64,000 bases of DNA from Macrocystis pyrifera (GCA_031763025.1 JASSKH010000001.1:19321142-19385141); one strand, 5' to 3'; counted from the first letter of the stretch, positions 1-12,385 are shown. The notes: a model not told the origin generated them from the letters alone. Numbers and translations are program-made.

Positions 1-24
1 ATGTTATGCTGTCATATATTGCAG

Positions 25-1165
25 GTGATGATTCTGTCGAAGATGACAGCCGCCGTTCTAGACGACCTCGACTACGTCGTCGACGCAAGCGCGGTGAGTT
101 GAGAGATAGCATAAGCAGACAACGGTATATGTTATATCCCGTATATACAATGTTGAGATCATGCAGGCATTCAAGGCAGTATCATAGCAATCAATCAGAT
201 CCATGCAACAATTACGGCGTGTCATCAATGCCACACGACAGGAAGGAGACTATCAATAGCTGTTTGAAGTTTTACTTCCGAGCGTACTTGAAGCAATGCC
301 GACGAGCAAATATCCTTGCAACAAAAAAAAACGATTGATGTGCTATCTGCCAGGACTACGGTGGGCATTCTACCGGCGAAAACTTTTTAATGCCATCGGA
401 CTATAGCTCGCCCTCGGATCCGAAGCCTGACCCGTTTGCACCCGCGTTCATATTCCCTCCTGCTCGACGACACTTGCTTCGTTTTCATTATGTCTGCCTC
501 AGGTGGAATCGTACGCTCTGCCTTCTGAACGCGGTAAGTCTCGGCTGCGCGCGTACACACGTGTGGTTGATTTATTTAACGAAGATTCGAATTTCTTTAG
601 GAATTTCACCGGAATACAACACGAAGTCTGTGTAGTCGTGTCCCATGCCCTTAGGTCTTCCCTCGTCATTATTTGACGCCTCCATTGCTTGATTTTATCA
701 CATGTGTCGTGGAGAACATTGTTTCGTACATGGTACCATGGTAGCTATATATGGCGAACGAACTCTCCTGAGCGCCATAGCCTGAACCTACGACCAACAC
801 TACATCGGAGTGATAGCTCATAACAAACAGAGTTAAGTTTTATCGTGTGTCTGATCTTTGTCCGGAAAGTGTGTTGTAACATTGACTTGAACTAAATTTC
901 CACGCCGTTGGCCACCACCGCCACACTTTGTCGATACTAACAAGCCTTGAGGACATCCTAAACGTACCGGGTGAGTGACAGTTTTAGAACGCACATCCCT
1001 TCTGTCGTTCGTGCTGTGTTGCGTCATATTTCAGGCGGGTCGCTCAGGGCGCAGTCGGAGTCGTTCGTGTCGATCAACGACACCACCGTGGACACCATCA
1101 TTCTCGCTATCGACGGCGATGGCAGCGTTGTTGAGGAAATACTCGGCGTCAACATGGAGTTCTAA
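25..1165 (+). CDS. 3' end of secreted M8-like metallopeptidase gene, copy 1 (three last exons; start lies left of the window)
   Basis: Exons 25-93, 503-533 and 1035-1165, all with AG acceptors and GT donors, joined in phases 0, 0 and 1. The first encodes LSKMTAAVLDDLDYVVDASA, the part after the Met-turn that in bacterial and protist leishmanolysin-related proteins reads like PLS-x-TxAxLxDLGYxV. The second is a 31-nt microexon (VESYALPSER). The last encodes a 43-residue acidic tail ending LGVNMEF before TAA. The same three exons with the same lengths (69, 31, 131 nt) close gene 2, and the introns between them are also alignable by eye, so this is a recent tandem copy. The zinc-binding part is outside the window, so activity cannot be judged. 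The reading frame is clean across what is visible. Family assignment is firm through gene 2; the intactness of the whole gene is unknown. Confidence 0.8.
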
Positions 1166-1191
1166 GCGACGAGCGTTAATGCCACACAAAG

Positions 1192-1386
1192 ACACCAACG
1201 CAGCGCACTCTACGTGAATGTTTCGAGGTGTATTATTACGGGGGTCTATAGTTAACAGGACCTATGGCATACATAAAAACCTATATATTTACCTTGTTTT
1301 ACTAACAATATTTGGTCCTGTTAACTGTGGACCCCCGTAATAGCACCAACGCAGCACACTCTGCGTGTATATTTGCGAGGCGTATA
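1192..1386. repeat. Pair of about 45-bp direct repeats flanking MITE copy M1
   Basis: CACCAACGCAGCRCACTCT and the following 25 bases occur immediately left (about 1192-1234) and right (about 1343-1386) of the MITE, with a few mismatches. The flank behind gene 2 lacks both the MITE and the clear repeat pair. A tandem duplication followed by insertion, or an insertion that captured flanking DNA, would explain it. Confidence 0.6.
1235..1341. mobile_element. Palindromic MITE-like element, copy M1
   Basis: 107 bp, begins ATTACGGGGGTCTATAGTTA and ends with the near-perfect reverse complement; terminal inverted repeats are about 28 bp (outer ATTACGGGGGT, inner AACAGGACC). The core is AT-rich (TATATATTTACC type). 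No coding capacity. It is one of six copies in the window. Flanking bases are compatible with a TA target duplication, which would fit a Tc1/mariner-type mobilising transposase, but this is not proven. Confidence 0.85.
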
Positions 1387-1389
1387 TTG

Positions 1390-3193
1390 GCGAGGTGTAT
1401 TTCCCCTTAACTGTATTGTAGTATTGTAGTATAACGTGCCTGTTGTTTCATGATGCTGGGAATAGTGTGGAGCGCTAAGCCGTCATCGGGTTTGGCGAAG
1501 CGGTCATGGGGTGTTGGATGTGGAGATTGGTGTATAATGAAGTTGTTGTATTGTGGTGAAAACGATTGCCTCACGTGTACGTGTGTTGAAATAGGCGGTC
1601 GACTAGCGTAGGGAATGTGTCTGTAAGGTGCTGCGACGACAGACAGGAGTCCAATTAGTCGTGAAGATTGAAGTACCGCACGTAGGGCCATCGACTAGGC
1701 AAGGGAGGTTGGTACATTAGGTGTTCTACCCAATTTAGAAGAGTTTCCTTCCAAGGTTGGTTAGTGGTAGTCTAGATCCTTTCAATATTTTCAACCCTGC
1801 AGATCGTTATGTCGCCTTGTTTGCATGTTTTAGTTAGTTCGACGAGTTTCCCAACCTGAACCAGTTTGATATATGTAACAACTTGCGAAGTTGAAACGCG
1901 AATTGTAGTATCTAGGTGGAAAAATATATGTACCAGTGTACTCTGTGTAGATGGCGTCCAACAGGTATTGTGTGTTTAGCTGCGTGTTACGGTGCGGGTT
2001 TCTTTCGTCGTCCACGATGTTCTCAAGCGGGCTCAATTCCCTCAAGTAGTATGTTGTTGTGGTTGCGGCAGGAACTTCTGTACTTGGTGACCGGCTAATC
2101 TCTTACCTCTCAGCCTTACTGGCGACAAATGTACACATATGGCCAGTTTTGACAGCTTGTTTTCCAGTGGATTTAGAATCGCAAGTCGGTGCGCGAGAAC
2201 CTACACCACTGTAGGTTTAGTAGCGTGAGGAACCTCCCCAGCGTATGCTCGGACACGGTCTTCCGTAGGTATGTATGTAGCTACGTTGTGGACCTTGACA
2301 TTTCACCGGAAAGGGATTTGGAACGTCGCTCAGCTTAGCGTGTCTGGTACACGATATTGTGAGAAACTGATGTCGTCTGCTCGAAACACGGCTGCTGAAT
2401 GTCGACAGCATATAATGCTTCTAAATATACAATAATGCTGACCACGGTGTTCTTCTGAAATCAGGAGTGTGTGTGAGTGAATCTGCAAGCTGGCCATCTT
2501 AATTGATTTGTCCGTGTCCGTTTTTTCGGAACGATGCCGAATGATACTGTATGCTAAACTCTACATGTCACGGAAACAAGCTCGATCAAAACATCCGTAC
2601 ACCGACAAAATTGATTGCTACAATTCAGTAAAACAACTCATCTGCAAGCTATAACCGTTGGCGCAACGTACATCCTCCATGGGAGGACTAACAATCCCGT
2701 AACCGTCCGGAAATGTCCTCGGCGAAAACACACATTAGTACATTTCAGGAAGCGCGTTAACAAGCACGGGCAAACCGTGGCATTGTAGTTGTCCTTCGTT
2801 TGTTGCGCATCGTACGAAGCAAAAGAAGCATTCAAGTCTCTATTCCTGAACACAGGTTATGGTCGAGGCCTCACGTAGCACGCTTATACGTTCAATACTC
2901 GCGGTGCGCAGATACCGTGCGCGAAGTGGCTTATCTATGTTTTCTAATGCTGTTGGTCTGGCTTTCAAAGTAATGTCGAGATTCAGTGCGCTGTAGACTC
3001 GCTTTGCCTCATGGGCAGAGAGCCTGGGTGCCAAAACAAATTGAAATACCGGGCCTCATTCCCGGTCGGGTTGTGTCCGTCGCTTGCTGAGTACGCTCGC
3101 CAAAGCATTGCTGAATACTATCACTTGCAATGCGGCGGGATCATTTTGTATGTACGATCAGGAGTAGCAGCTAAAGTGCACCCGCAGCACCAC
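1390..3193. repeat. Segmentally duplicated intergenic flank, unit A
   Basis: Downstream of copy 1 this stretch aligns by eye with the DNA behind gene 2 (about 17450-19258), sharing for example GTCATGGGGTGTTGGATGTG near 1503 and again near 17553, and the segment running into a GTCT microsatellite in both. Part of it (about 1790-2900) also aligns with 19510-20700. Short frames exist on both strands, but stops fall at different places in the three copies. I see no gene that survives in all three; a dead gene on the minus strand around 2640-2850 is possible. Confidence 0.65.
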
Positions 3194-3293
3194 AAGAAGT
3201 ATATGTCTGTCTGTCCGTCTGTCTGTCTAACTGCATGTCTGTCATGTGTGTCTGTCAGTCTGTCTGTCCGTGCGTCTGTCTGGCTGTCCGTGC

Positions 3294-3337
<44 letters not shown>

Positions 3338-3338
3338 G
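3194..3338. repeat. (GTCT)n microsatellite
   Basis: Imperfect then nearly pure GTCT repeat. It translates to Cys-Leu-Ser-Val repeats on the plus strand, which is a repeat artefact and not a gene. The homologous position behind gene 2 (19259-19318) carries the same motif, so the repeat predates the duplication. Confidence 0.95.
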
Positions 3339-5039
3339 TAACGCGGTCCAGAGTGCCTTAGCCCCGCCTTGCTTCATGGGCACGGGGGCCGGGTGCCACA
3401 ACCGGTAGATCTCTATGTCTAGCTTCGTGTCGAGTCGCACCAAGCGGTGGCCGTAGCATTGACCTGCCGATAGTCTGGAACCGTTCAATGAGCCTATCCC
3501 CGAGGGTTGACGCACTGCTTCTGGCTATATCGCATTTCAGATGAAGCTATTTAGGCTGATCCCGGCAAAACAGCCAGGTTGTAATAAATTAGTCCCTATA
3601 ACGGCACTGAAGTTCTCAAAGGGTTCGCAAACAGGCATATCACGTAACTTTGTTTTTTGAGGTATTGGCGCCAGCGTCGGTTCTCGTTTTATTTCGTTGC
3701 AGATATAATGCAGGCGTTCTATCGGCCGATGGCAACAATGCTATATACCATGACTTCGCATCCACTACCGCACAGCATCCGCTGCATGACACACGTAGCA
3801 GCTGTGGCAGCACCAGTAGCAGCACTACCACTAGCACTAGCACCAGGACCAGCAAGACCAGCACCAGAGAGCAGTAGTAACAGCCAACACCTGTCATCAG
3901 GCCGCACCGAGCAATGGCCGTGACTCAATCCCGAGGCAGTTCTCCAAGGCATGATGTTCCATCCATTGATCTCAGATATCTCCATATCTCTAGACCTCAG
4001 ACCAATCTGGCATTAAAATATCGATGCCACAGGTCGATCCCGCCCCAAACGTTCTGGAACCCTAATCCTTCCCCTCGGCTGTTCCTTGGCTGTTCGTTGG
4101 CTGACGCTCGTGGAACCAGCGGCACCCGGAGACGATGAATTTCCATCGCTCGATCATGAATCGGTTGAGACATCCAGAGCTCAAACAACACTGGCGGATA
4201 AAACGGACGACCCTCGGGTAGGTCCCCTACGTTCCAGGTCTAGAACTCTGGCCACCACGGGCGTATTTCGTTGGTGTGAGGGTTATGGAGCTAGAGGAAC
4301 AGCGTCAAGTCCCGGCGCACCCAGACACGAAAGAGTCACATCCCCGGTTCATCAATCATTTCGTATCACCCCGCAAGGTGCGGGGGTGCCAACCCAATCG
4401 ACCGGTTTATCACTGGACGGGACTCATGGAGTCATCGCTCGGCGAGGGTTTCCCCACCAGACACAATTAAGATATCACCACTCCTGAGGACGACAATGTA
4501 TGGCCTCCTCAGAATATATATATTTTTTACATTCACAATTTCATCTATTCCGGGACATATGCGCTCATCCGCCGGGTCGATACCGTCCCGCAAGGTGTTC
4601 AAGCCTAAAATCCACGGGCGGACTCCAACCTGTCCGGGACACACGAGGCCAGCTCGCGTCGTGCGTTGGCCGTCGGGACAACGGCGAGGTTCTGTCGCAC
4701 CCGGGGATGATAAATCCACATTCCCCGGTCATAAATACTTCCGTACATCTACAACTCCAGTTACTCAGGGTTGAACAGACGACCCCAACAACAATTAAGG
4801 ATTTCGAGTTTGGCCGGGTGTTTAAAAACCGTTGCCACGCCGCACGTTTGCGATGGAACACAACTATTCCCAAAAAAGATATAAATGTTGTTATGCATGT
4901 ACAACACAAACAACCTTGGACCAAAACTTAACACCCCCCTGATCGGAATAGTCCACCACCGCGGTTCATATATACTTTATATTCAGAATGGTACACCAGA
5001 GCAAAGGGCAAGTATATCACAATGCCAAGTACTTGAACA
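3339..5039. other. Non-genic stretch with degenerate internal repeats
   Basis: No supportable gene. Around 4110-4240, 4317-4455 and 4690-4800 there are three diverged copies of a segment beginning GCACCCRGA and continuing through a CCCCGGTTCATMAAT-like motif; copies one and three also share a downstream block ending in ACGACCC. The open frames on both strands here (up to 143 codons) overlap each other and show no recognisable domain. Confidence 0.45.
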
Positions 5040-5700
5040 CTATTATGAGCGATGTAGAGCTAGCGACGCGGGCGGACTCGTGGCCGTACCGTTAGGTTTA
5101 TGTGTGCATGTTTTGCACGGAGGTCGACACCAACAGCGTGTTGCTGCCACGGAATTTTGAGATACTACTGTTCTGAGTTACTTTGGTTTGCAACCTCTGA
5201 ATGTCGAGTGGTTCCAACCTTGGTCGGTTCGACAATTTCACCACCACCATGTCTAGGGCTATTATGACATTAGCATGAGCTCTACAGTAGCGCTTTCACG
5301 ATCGGTTTGTATGGGTGACATGTTGATACTGCCCCGTCTAGCGTTTCGAGTGTCGTGTGATTCGATCCCCGATGCCCCATTGGTTTCTGCCTACATTGCG
5401 GGACCTAGCCGTGTTGACGATTAGTGATTTGCGTTTGTACATTCTCGGAGCTGCCAGGAAAAAAGCGTACATGGATATATGTGGAGAAAGGTTCCGAATA
5501 AACCTGCCGTTTGGAGTGTTGTGGCTTATTGGATGAGAGGGGGACTGGGCGCATGTTCTACCGGGTCCATCAGACAGAGCTATTATGTGGGGGTAAATAT
5601 GTCAATACCGGTATAACCGTATATATAAACCTAAGGCGTGTAGTGAAACAAACTGAAGTCAACAATGGGTTAGCTTCGAGCCACAACATTTCTGCTGTTT
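5040..5700. repeat. Duplicated segment shared with 20940-21620
   Basis: Blocks such as GATTCGATCCCCGATG (near 5360), TGTGGAGAAA (near 5480) and the preceding TGCTGCCACGGAATT match the region at 20940-21620 in order and orientation. The right-hand copy carries MITE M4; this one is the empty site. No gene is supported. Confidence 0.6.
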
Positions 5701-5970
5701 GTGCGCATGATTGACGGCCCAGCTGCCAAAATGCGAAACATTCGAGTTTGTCGACGTGTTGTTTGCAGGCGGGGTGTCAGAATCGTTGGACACTTATCTG
5801 CGCTTGCTTGTTAAAAGGGTGGTTGGCAATTTATGGTGCGTGAGCGAGGAGGCGGTGTCACTACCTAAAACAAGTGAATGCTACAGGAACAGTGATGCAC
5901 AAGCTACACAGACAGCAGTTTCCAGCGGAGGAACAACGTTTCATCAAGTAGAAAGTGCCGTCATCTACAT

Positions 5971-5980
5971 GCTGTTGTCG

Positions 5981-6015
<35 letters not shown>
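5971..6015. repeat. (GTT)n microsatellite
   Basis: About fourteen GTT units followed by a T-rich run. The poly-leucine frame crossing it is a repeat artefact. Confidence 0.95.
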
Positions 6016-6016
<1 letters not shown>

Positions 6017-6351
6017 CTTTTTTTCTTTACATTAAACCGTTCTTTCTCCCCGTCGACATCCAGCACAATGTCCGTACTGATTCTTCAATCCTAGAGAGAT
6101 ACAAGTTATGTGGGCAAGAAGCTACGCCACAGAGGTACAACGTTGCCAGGTATGCAATGCAATGTCATGTCATCATACTGCGTACGACAGGCACAACATA
6201 CACATTCCATGACCTAGAGAAACGAAACCAAACAAAGAGAAAAAAAAAAAAAACAAAAACATAGAAGACAATTCGAAAGAGAAAAAGAAACTTGAAAAAA
6301 AAAAAAACATATATATAAGAAACAAACCATCGGGCCTCCCCGAAGGGGATC

Positions 6352-6678
6352 TTTTTTTTTTTTTTCTTCATCACTTTTACTTTCCAGCCCACTCGTAGGA
6401 GGTTTTTACCCTCGACGATCTTCTGGGCAAGCCGTGGTCACAGGTGTCGTCCCTTCTCCCCCCCGGTACGTGCCTTTATTTTTTGTCGCGCATAGGATTC
6501 AGCATTCCCACTGCTCGTCGATTTTCATCGAATGTACAGCTAACTCACGCTCTCGCGCTTTCCGCTTATCAATTTTTATGCAAGAAAAAGTCCCTACGAG
6601 CATGCACTCGGTGAGATTTGAACCCACGAAATTGATCTTGATAGGCACGCGGACCACCTACCAAGCCACCGGGGACGC
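6352..6678 (-). mobile_element. tRNA-derived SINE, copy S1 (full length)
   Basis: On the minus strand it starts (at 6678) with GCGTCCCCGGTGGCTTGG, containing an RNA polymerase III A box (TGGCTTGGTAGG) and about 44 nt later a B box (GGTTCAAATCTC), then a 240-nt body (ACTGCTCGTCGATTTTCATC on the plus strand) and ends in an A-tail (T14 at 6352-6365). It matches S2, S3 and S4 over the whole length. No protein is encoded; open frames across it recur only because the copies are alike. Confidence 0.88.
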
Positions 6679-7339
6679 CTGGCAGACACTAAAGAACGAC
6701 CTGGAAAACAAAAGGAAAAATAATAAAAACACCACTATTCATAGTCGTCGTACATGCCATCTATATACATACTCGTACTTTTCCTTCCCGTCCCCCTTGC
6801 ACGTCCGTTTTGGCTCATGCTCGGGGTATATGTCTGAGCTTTGGCTTTTTTCCCATTTTATTTATTTATTTGGGATTCTTCTCCTTTTCTTCTTTAGGTT
6901 TGGTTTCTTCGTTGCTTCTCTTTTTTTATGGTGTATTTTGGTTGCTGGCGTATGTGTGTATTCTGTGTCGGCCGCACCTAGTGCGAAAGCATTGTATTGC
7001 GTAGGCTATTAGTACCTTACGGTGTGTTATCTCTGTGTCGTAATCTGTGACCACAGAGCTCGTATCTTTCTAGGGTGAAGAAAGCAGCACGGATACTGGC
7101 CCAGGACTTGCTGGGTGTCGACGAGTAGAAGAACGGTTTAACGTGAAGAATACACACACTGCTGTAGTAACATTATTATTATATTGTCCTGGTAGAATTT
7201 CATCCGTGGTGGTGAATGCAGCACTCGTCCTGTCAGCACCGATGCGAGGAAGTTTATATGCGGTGTCTAACCACCGTTTCCTGGAGAGACCTGCATGCAG
7301 ACGTTTTTGGCTTCTTTGTGGCGTTTCAGTCTACTGTAC
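6679..7339. other. Non-genic stretch between two SINEs
   Basis: T-rich DNA with no supportable gene. The part around 7030-7100 (GTGACCACAGAGCTCGTATC and a following AAAGCAGCAC block) resembles 53955-54015 upstream of gene 5, a weak trace of an older shared segment. Confidence 0.4.
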
Positions 7340-7667
7340 TTTTTTTTTTTTTTTTTTTCATCACTTTTACTTTCCAGCCCACTCGTAGGAGGTTTTACCC
7401 TCGACGATCTTCTGGACGAGCCGTGGTCACAGGTGTCGTCCCTTCTCCCCCCCCGGTACGTGCCTTTAGTTTTTATCGCGCACAGTGTTCAGCATTCCCA
7501 CTGCTCGTCGATTTTCATCGAATGTACAGCTAACTCACGCTCTCGCGCTTTCCGCTAATCAATTTTAATAAAGAAAAAGTCCCTACGAGCATGGACTCGG
7601 TGAGACTCGAACTCCCGAAATTGATCTTGATAGGCTCGCGGACCACCTACCAAGCCACCGGGGACGC
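7340..7667 (-). mobile_element. tRNA-derived SINE, copy S2 (full length)
   Basis: Same orientation and structure as S1, with a T19 run (A-tail on the minus strand) at 7340-7358 and the A-box/B-box head ending at 7667. It differs from S1 by scattered substitutions and a few small indels, so it is a separate insertion and not a recent tandem duplicate. Confidence 0.88.
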
Positions 7668-8489
7668 CGTACTGCGATATATTGAAAACAAAAAGTGAAA
7701 TATGAGATGGCATCCAGGTATCCTCGCCGAGGTAACACATCGAAATAATTTTTTAGAAAACACGATGGTTTAGATTAGTTTTTGGCTATAATATCAGGCA
7801 TGGAATATATACTGCTGTTTGTACCGGTATTCAGTATTTAGCACCCTATGTTGATATCTTCGTCTGATTACATGAAACAAACCACCCCTTATTATGCTGT
7901 GCTTTTTGCCTGCTCTTTGTGCTTGTGTGTGAAAGGATCACCAATAGAGCAACTCGTTTCGAATACTTTTTTTTCAATTTTCCCAAAGAGATTGAAGCGC
8001 TGTGGTCACAAAACCACGACTACGACACATACATGCTACTGCTGTACTTTTGGTGAAGGAGGCAGTGGTCACAATGCGATACCAAACAATATCTTCGCTC
8101 TCCATATGGCAGGCATGACAGACGCATTCTATGAAGTAAATACAAGTTCGAAACATCCTGTAAAACAAATCGAAAACAAACGAGAAAAACGATTAATAAT
8201 GCGCTGTGAATGGATATATATATACGCAGGATATTCTGTGTGTGAGGTTAAATTTAAATATGTGGGTGCTGTGCACGGAAAGACTTAGGGTACTCGGATT
8301 GCCATAATGTTTCAAACTTTTCAGGAATAAAGGAGTAACCGAACGTCGTATTAAATACGAGCAGTGCGGGTGTTGGAATTTCAGCCCGTATGTTCCAGAT
8401 GCGGTAGGTGTACACTTTTTATCTGTATATGTTGTTGTTATCGCAAACGCAGGAATCCGTGGTCACACAAACAAAGGTGCTGGAGCTCT
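7668..8489. other. Non-genic stretch
   Basis: A 146-codon plus-strand frame (7848-8288) is present, but it has no recognisable domain and no homologue elsewhere in the window. I see no supportable feature. Confidence 0.3.
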
Positions 8490-8596
8490 ATTACGGGGGT
8501 CCATAGTTAACAGGACCTATGGTGTACATAAAAAACTATATATTTGCCTAATTTTACTAACAAAATTTTGTCCCGTTAACTATAGACCCCCGTAAT
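8490..8596. mobile_element. Palindromic MITE-like element, copy M2
   Basis: 107 bp, ATTACGGGGGTCCATAGTTA at the left and TAACTATAGACCCCCGTAAT at the right; nearly perfect terminal inverted repeats around an AT-rich core. Confidence 0.88.
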
Positions 8597-10324
8597 GATA
8601 GATCCGAAAAAACTCAATAAATCGGAATTCGTCTGCTAACAAATACGTACGAGCACGACGAGACGAATTAGGCGCACACAAGATGAAATCGCCATCTGAT
8701 CAGATGAATCCTGCAAATTACCAATGATGAAGTTTTGAACAAAACTGCAAGAGCCCCTTTTGGCGACAAGCTACGAAACAACCACATCAGTGCACTGACA
8801 GCTTTAACTACGATATATAGTTTATCCAACCAGGTTCGTTTATATCGTACGAAAACTCTTTCGGGTTGTGGATTGTATGTCGGAATTTGTCTGATTTTGT
8901 TGTACCTGCATTTTTTCCGAGTGTCTTGCGACCACATCAAAACGGGATTACGGATATGAACTGACTGAAACCGAACAAAAGACTCGACTACAAAAAGACA
9001 AAGACATGCAGATACCTTACCTCAAAATCTGATATATTGTTTGGATTTTTTTTTATAGGGACTTTTGTGGTGTGGTGACCAGCAGCGCTTGTTCGAAGTG
9101 CTCGCTCTCCTGTTGCGTATCCTCTCCTGAGAAGTGTACCATCCCTCCACCCCGCTGTCTCACTTCTCCATCAGCCGAGCCACCACTGTCATCTCTCCCC
9201 GCTCTGCCAGCAGACACTACACTACTACCTACATCTCACACTTCAAACGGTAATCAAGCTCGACCTGCGGTAAGTCCGCGAGCTACCTCGACGTATATAT
9301 GCACAAGGCACTGCAGTTTACGGGTATTCTAGTGGGAGGCCAAATAAGTGCATTAAAGTGGATCAGACCCTACTGCAGCAATGCTGTGTATACGTATATA
9401 TATGTATGTTTAGAATCTCGCTGGACAGTACGATGTATAGCAAAGTTGTCCCTTTATGTTGTGTGTGAAGGGCTGGTCGTTACACCAGAGAGGATAACTG
9501 GACAACTGTTTTGGTTTGTAGATGCAACAGGATAACACATGCATGCCTGGTACCATATCTTGAAGGTGCTTCAAGGTGCTGCTGTTGTTGCTGTCGGAGC
9601 GACCAGGATGTTTTTTTTTGCAAAAGGTGTCCCCCCTCGGAATCTTCTACGTAGAAATTTCTCCACAACTACCTAACAAACTGCAGTTTTAATAGTACGT
9701 GCGATTGAAGGTTGACACACAGCTTACAAAAGGACCAGTTTGGACCAAATCCTCCATTTCACAGAGTTGTTTATGTTTCTCATTTGGTGTCCCTTGCCAT
9801 AATCTAGAAACGGAACACGCGCGATCCAAGGATTCGCGTATCAATAGTAGTGTCACACGTACCTTACGGAGATGAGCTTCCATTAACTCTCTTTACCTCG
9901 TAGACCTTACGGCTGACGTGTATCTTAGTTGTTTCTTTAGAAATCTTCAATTACAAGCTCTCATCGTTTCGATGTTTTCGTTGTCGCAAAGTGCAGATGT
10001 CCCGCCCCCCCTCCGATAATGCTGTCTCGGCTACCCCTGTAACTAACGTTTCGGGAGTGAATGGCTCAGGTGGAATTGACGTACGATGCGGGATCAGCAC
10101 GTTTTAGTGGGGAACTGGCTGGGACTGTGTGCGCGGTGACCTGGTCGTTCCACTAGTAATGCTGAACCCAGCCAGACATTCAGCGCCCCCAGTGTGTGTC
10201 TGGATTCCACATTGTAATCGCATGTGTACCTGACACAACTTACGTGATCATCGACCGTGAGCCAAACACAATAAACACACCACTTTACATACAGCATAAA
10301 ATGTAGCACCATCCCAGTCTATCG
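8597..10324. other. Non-genic stretch
   Basis: Nothing supportable. Several overlapping frames of 60-90 codons occur on both strands with no recognisable motif. Confidence 0.3.
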
Positions 10325-10664
10325 GCGTCCCCGGTGGCTTGGTAGGTGGTCCGCGTGCCTGTCAAGATCAATTTCGTGGGTTCAAGTCTCACCGAGTGCA
10401 TGCTCGTAGGGACTTTTTCTTGCATAAAATTGATTAATTAGCGGAAAGCGCGAGAGCGTGAGTTAGCTGTACATTCGATGAAAGTCGACGAGCAGTGGGA
10501 ATGCTGAACCCTATGCGCGACAAAAAATAAAGGCGCGTACCGGGGGGGAGAAGGGACGACACCTGTGACCACGGCTTGTCCAGAAGTTCGTCGAGGGTAA
10601 AACCTCCTACGAGAGGGCTGGAAAGTAAAAGTGATGGAGAAAAAAAAAAAAAAAAAAAAAAAAA
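10325..10664 (+). mobile_element. tRNA-derived SINE, copy S3 (full length, long A-tail)
   Basis: Best preserved copy. A box TGGCTTGGTAGG at 10335-10346 and B box GGTTCAAGTCTC at 10379-10390. The T-arm GTGGG-TTCAAGT-CTCAC pairs, and the anticodon-loop position reads CTGTCAA, reminiscent of tRNA-Asp(GTC), but the anticodon stem is poor. The A-tail is at 10640-10664. Flanks CAGTCTATCGG (left) and CAGTATCAAGG (right) look like a diverged target duplication. Confidence 0.92.
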
Positions 10665-12385
10665 TCAGTATCAAGGCGAGCAGATTTCAGAAGGCTTTAG
10701 TTTGGTGAACTTCGCACGCACCTTACACCCTTCCCCACTGAAAAATGGGAAACGGCTGGCAGAGAAGCGTATGAAGGATACCACTGATTTACGGAAGGAT
10801 ATTCGCCTTATACAGGAACGGCATCTACACTATATTGTCGGAAGGCAAGCATAATACAACATAAAACATTACGTTTAATGCACCAGGTACGATGTATATC
10901 ACACCAGGTGCATACACTAGGTGCCAACTTCGCACTTCATTCTACCTTGATTCTTCGCAAAACGTTCGAAAAAGGGGTCTACAATAGAAAATGAAACAGC
11001 ATAGCAACAAAGACGCGCTAATATGTACCTGGTATCACAGAAGTCCCCCAAAACAAAGAATACAGATAATTCTATCAGCCCCCCTTCTCTTGAGCCATGA
11101 TTTCGGCCGGACATCTCAGGTTCAGCCGGGGACCTCGCAATCATATGCACGCAATATCGTACCTTACTTACTGGACCTATGTACTACCGGTACGTGTTCA
11201 AATGGCCCAGCATATAATATCAGCACTGTTCAAACAACATTGATAGCAATGCTTTGAACGTCCAAGGGTCGATGAGCAGTACCGTATAGTAGCGCCACGG
11301 CAGTGCCCACACTAAACGCTATGAGGCTAATGCAGTTTAAAGCCGGACCTGACCTTTGTTTAGGGCATTGGAAATGCTTTAGAACGATGCTTTAGAACGC
11401 CACTGCAACATAGTTGACGCTCGGTGCTACGAAACGATAAGTTGGGGGTCGAGGCTCATCCTCTCTGCACGTTGGGTTGAAACACCAGCCGTTTTTCTTT
11501 GACAAATGGTTTTTAGGTCCTCCCGGCCGCCGCCGGACGTTCGATGCACTTAGTCAGATACATGCACATGTTTCCAGCTTTTCTGGACTCCACCATGCAC
11601 ATCAGCTGACACGGAGCCACTCTTCTTTCAATAAACAGAAACAATTGTGATAGGAACAATACGGGGTGTCTCCGCCAATTGATGTTCTTCCACTGTACTG
11701 TGTACACCGGGGTAGATAAGTGCATGCTACCAGTTACAATTCAACAAGTGCTCATGTCTTTAGTGTCAGTACTTACTGTAATACCATACCCTACTCTAGC
11801 GAAGTGTATCAATAGTACAGCAGTTGTATAGTCTTTCTGTCTTGCAGTCAGTAAAGTCCTGTGGGGTCGAGATTACTTGATAAACAAACTTAGTGTGTGC
11901 GCCCATACATAAGCACCATATTCAGGTGCTATGCTGTGTGTTGCAGCAGCGTGTGGCCTCGATTCTCAACTCATATCACGATGGATGCTCGCGGGATTAC
12001 CTCGTCTGCTGCCGTTGAGTCCACGAGGGAGAGTGTGCCCCGATCCCGCTCCGTTAATACCATATTTAGGTCCAGCTGCGCAACTCCCGCGCTTGGCTGT
12101 TCTTGGCACCTTCCCCGTCGCTGGAACGGTCAAGTTCGACTACGATAGAAGGCGATACACAACAGAAGCTCACGGAATGTTTGGCGCACACGTAATGTCC
12201 AGGATGGTACTCGTGGCATCGAGAGATTCCGAGTTGAACAGCGATAAAGTGGTGACAGTGCAACGCATGGTGTCTGTCTACGGGATTCAACTTCCTAACC
12301 GAAATATAATATACCCAGCGGAGTACAGTCGCCCGCAAGACTTATGATTATTGTTCCCTGTCTATTCCCCGTTTCGACAGCAATC
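10665..12385. other. Intergenic DNA upstream of gene 2
   Basis: A 138-codon frame at 11931-12347 runs up to gene 2, but it shows no known motif and has no equivalent upstream of gene 5. The gene 2 promoter should lie here; no TATA-like or other element is distinctive enough to call. Confidence 0.3.

Noticed and set aside
1235-1341. Hairpin as an intrinsic transcription terminator
   Set aside because: Eukaryotic DNA, six dispersed copies with transposon-like ends, one inside an intron.
3011-3361. 116-codon frame rich in Cys-Leu-Ser-Val
   Set aside because: It is the translation of the GTCT microsatellite; the same frame appears at every GTCT tract.
6165-6392. 75-codon minus frame of Phe/Val/Lys runs
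   Set aside because: Made of A/T homopolymers and the SINE tail.
11931-12347. 138-codon frame just upstream of gene 2
   Set aside because: No motif, no counterpart upstream of gene 5, and it ends just before the supported start; kept only as a mention.
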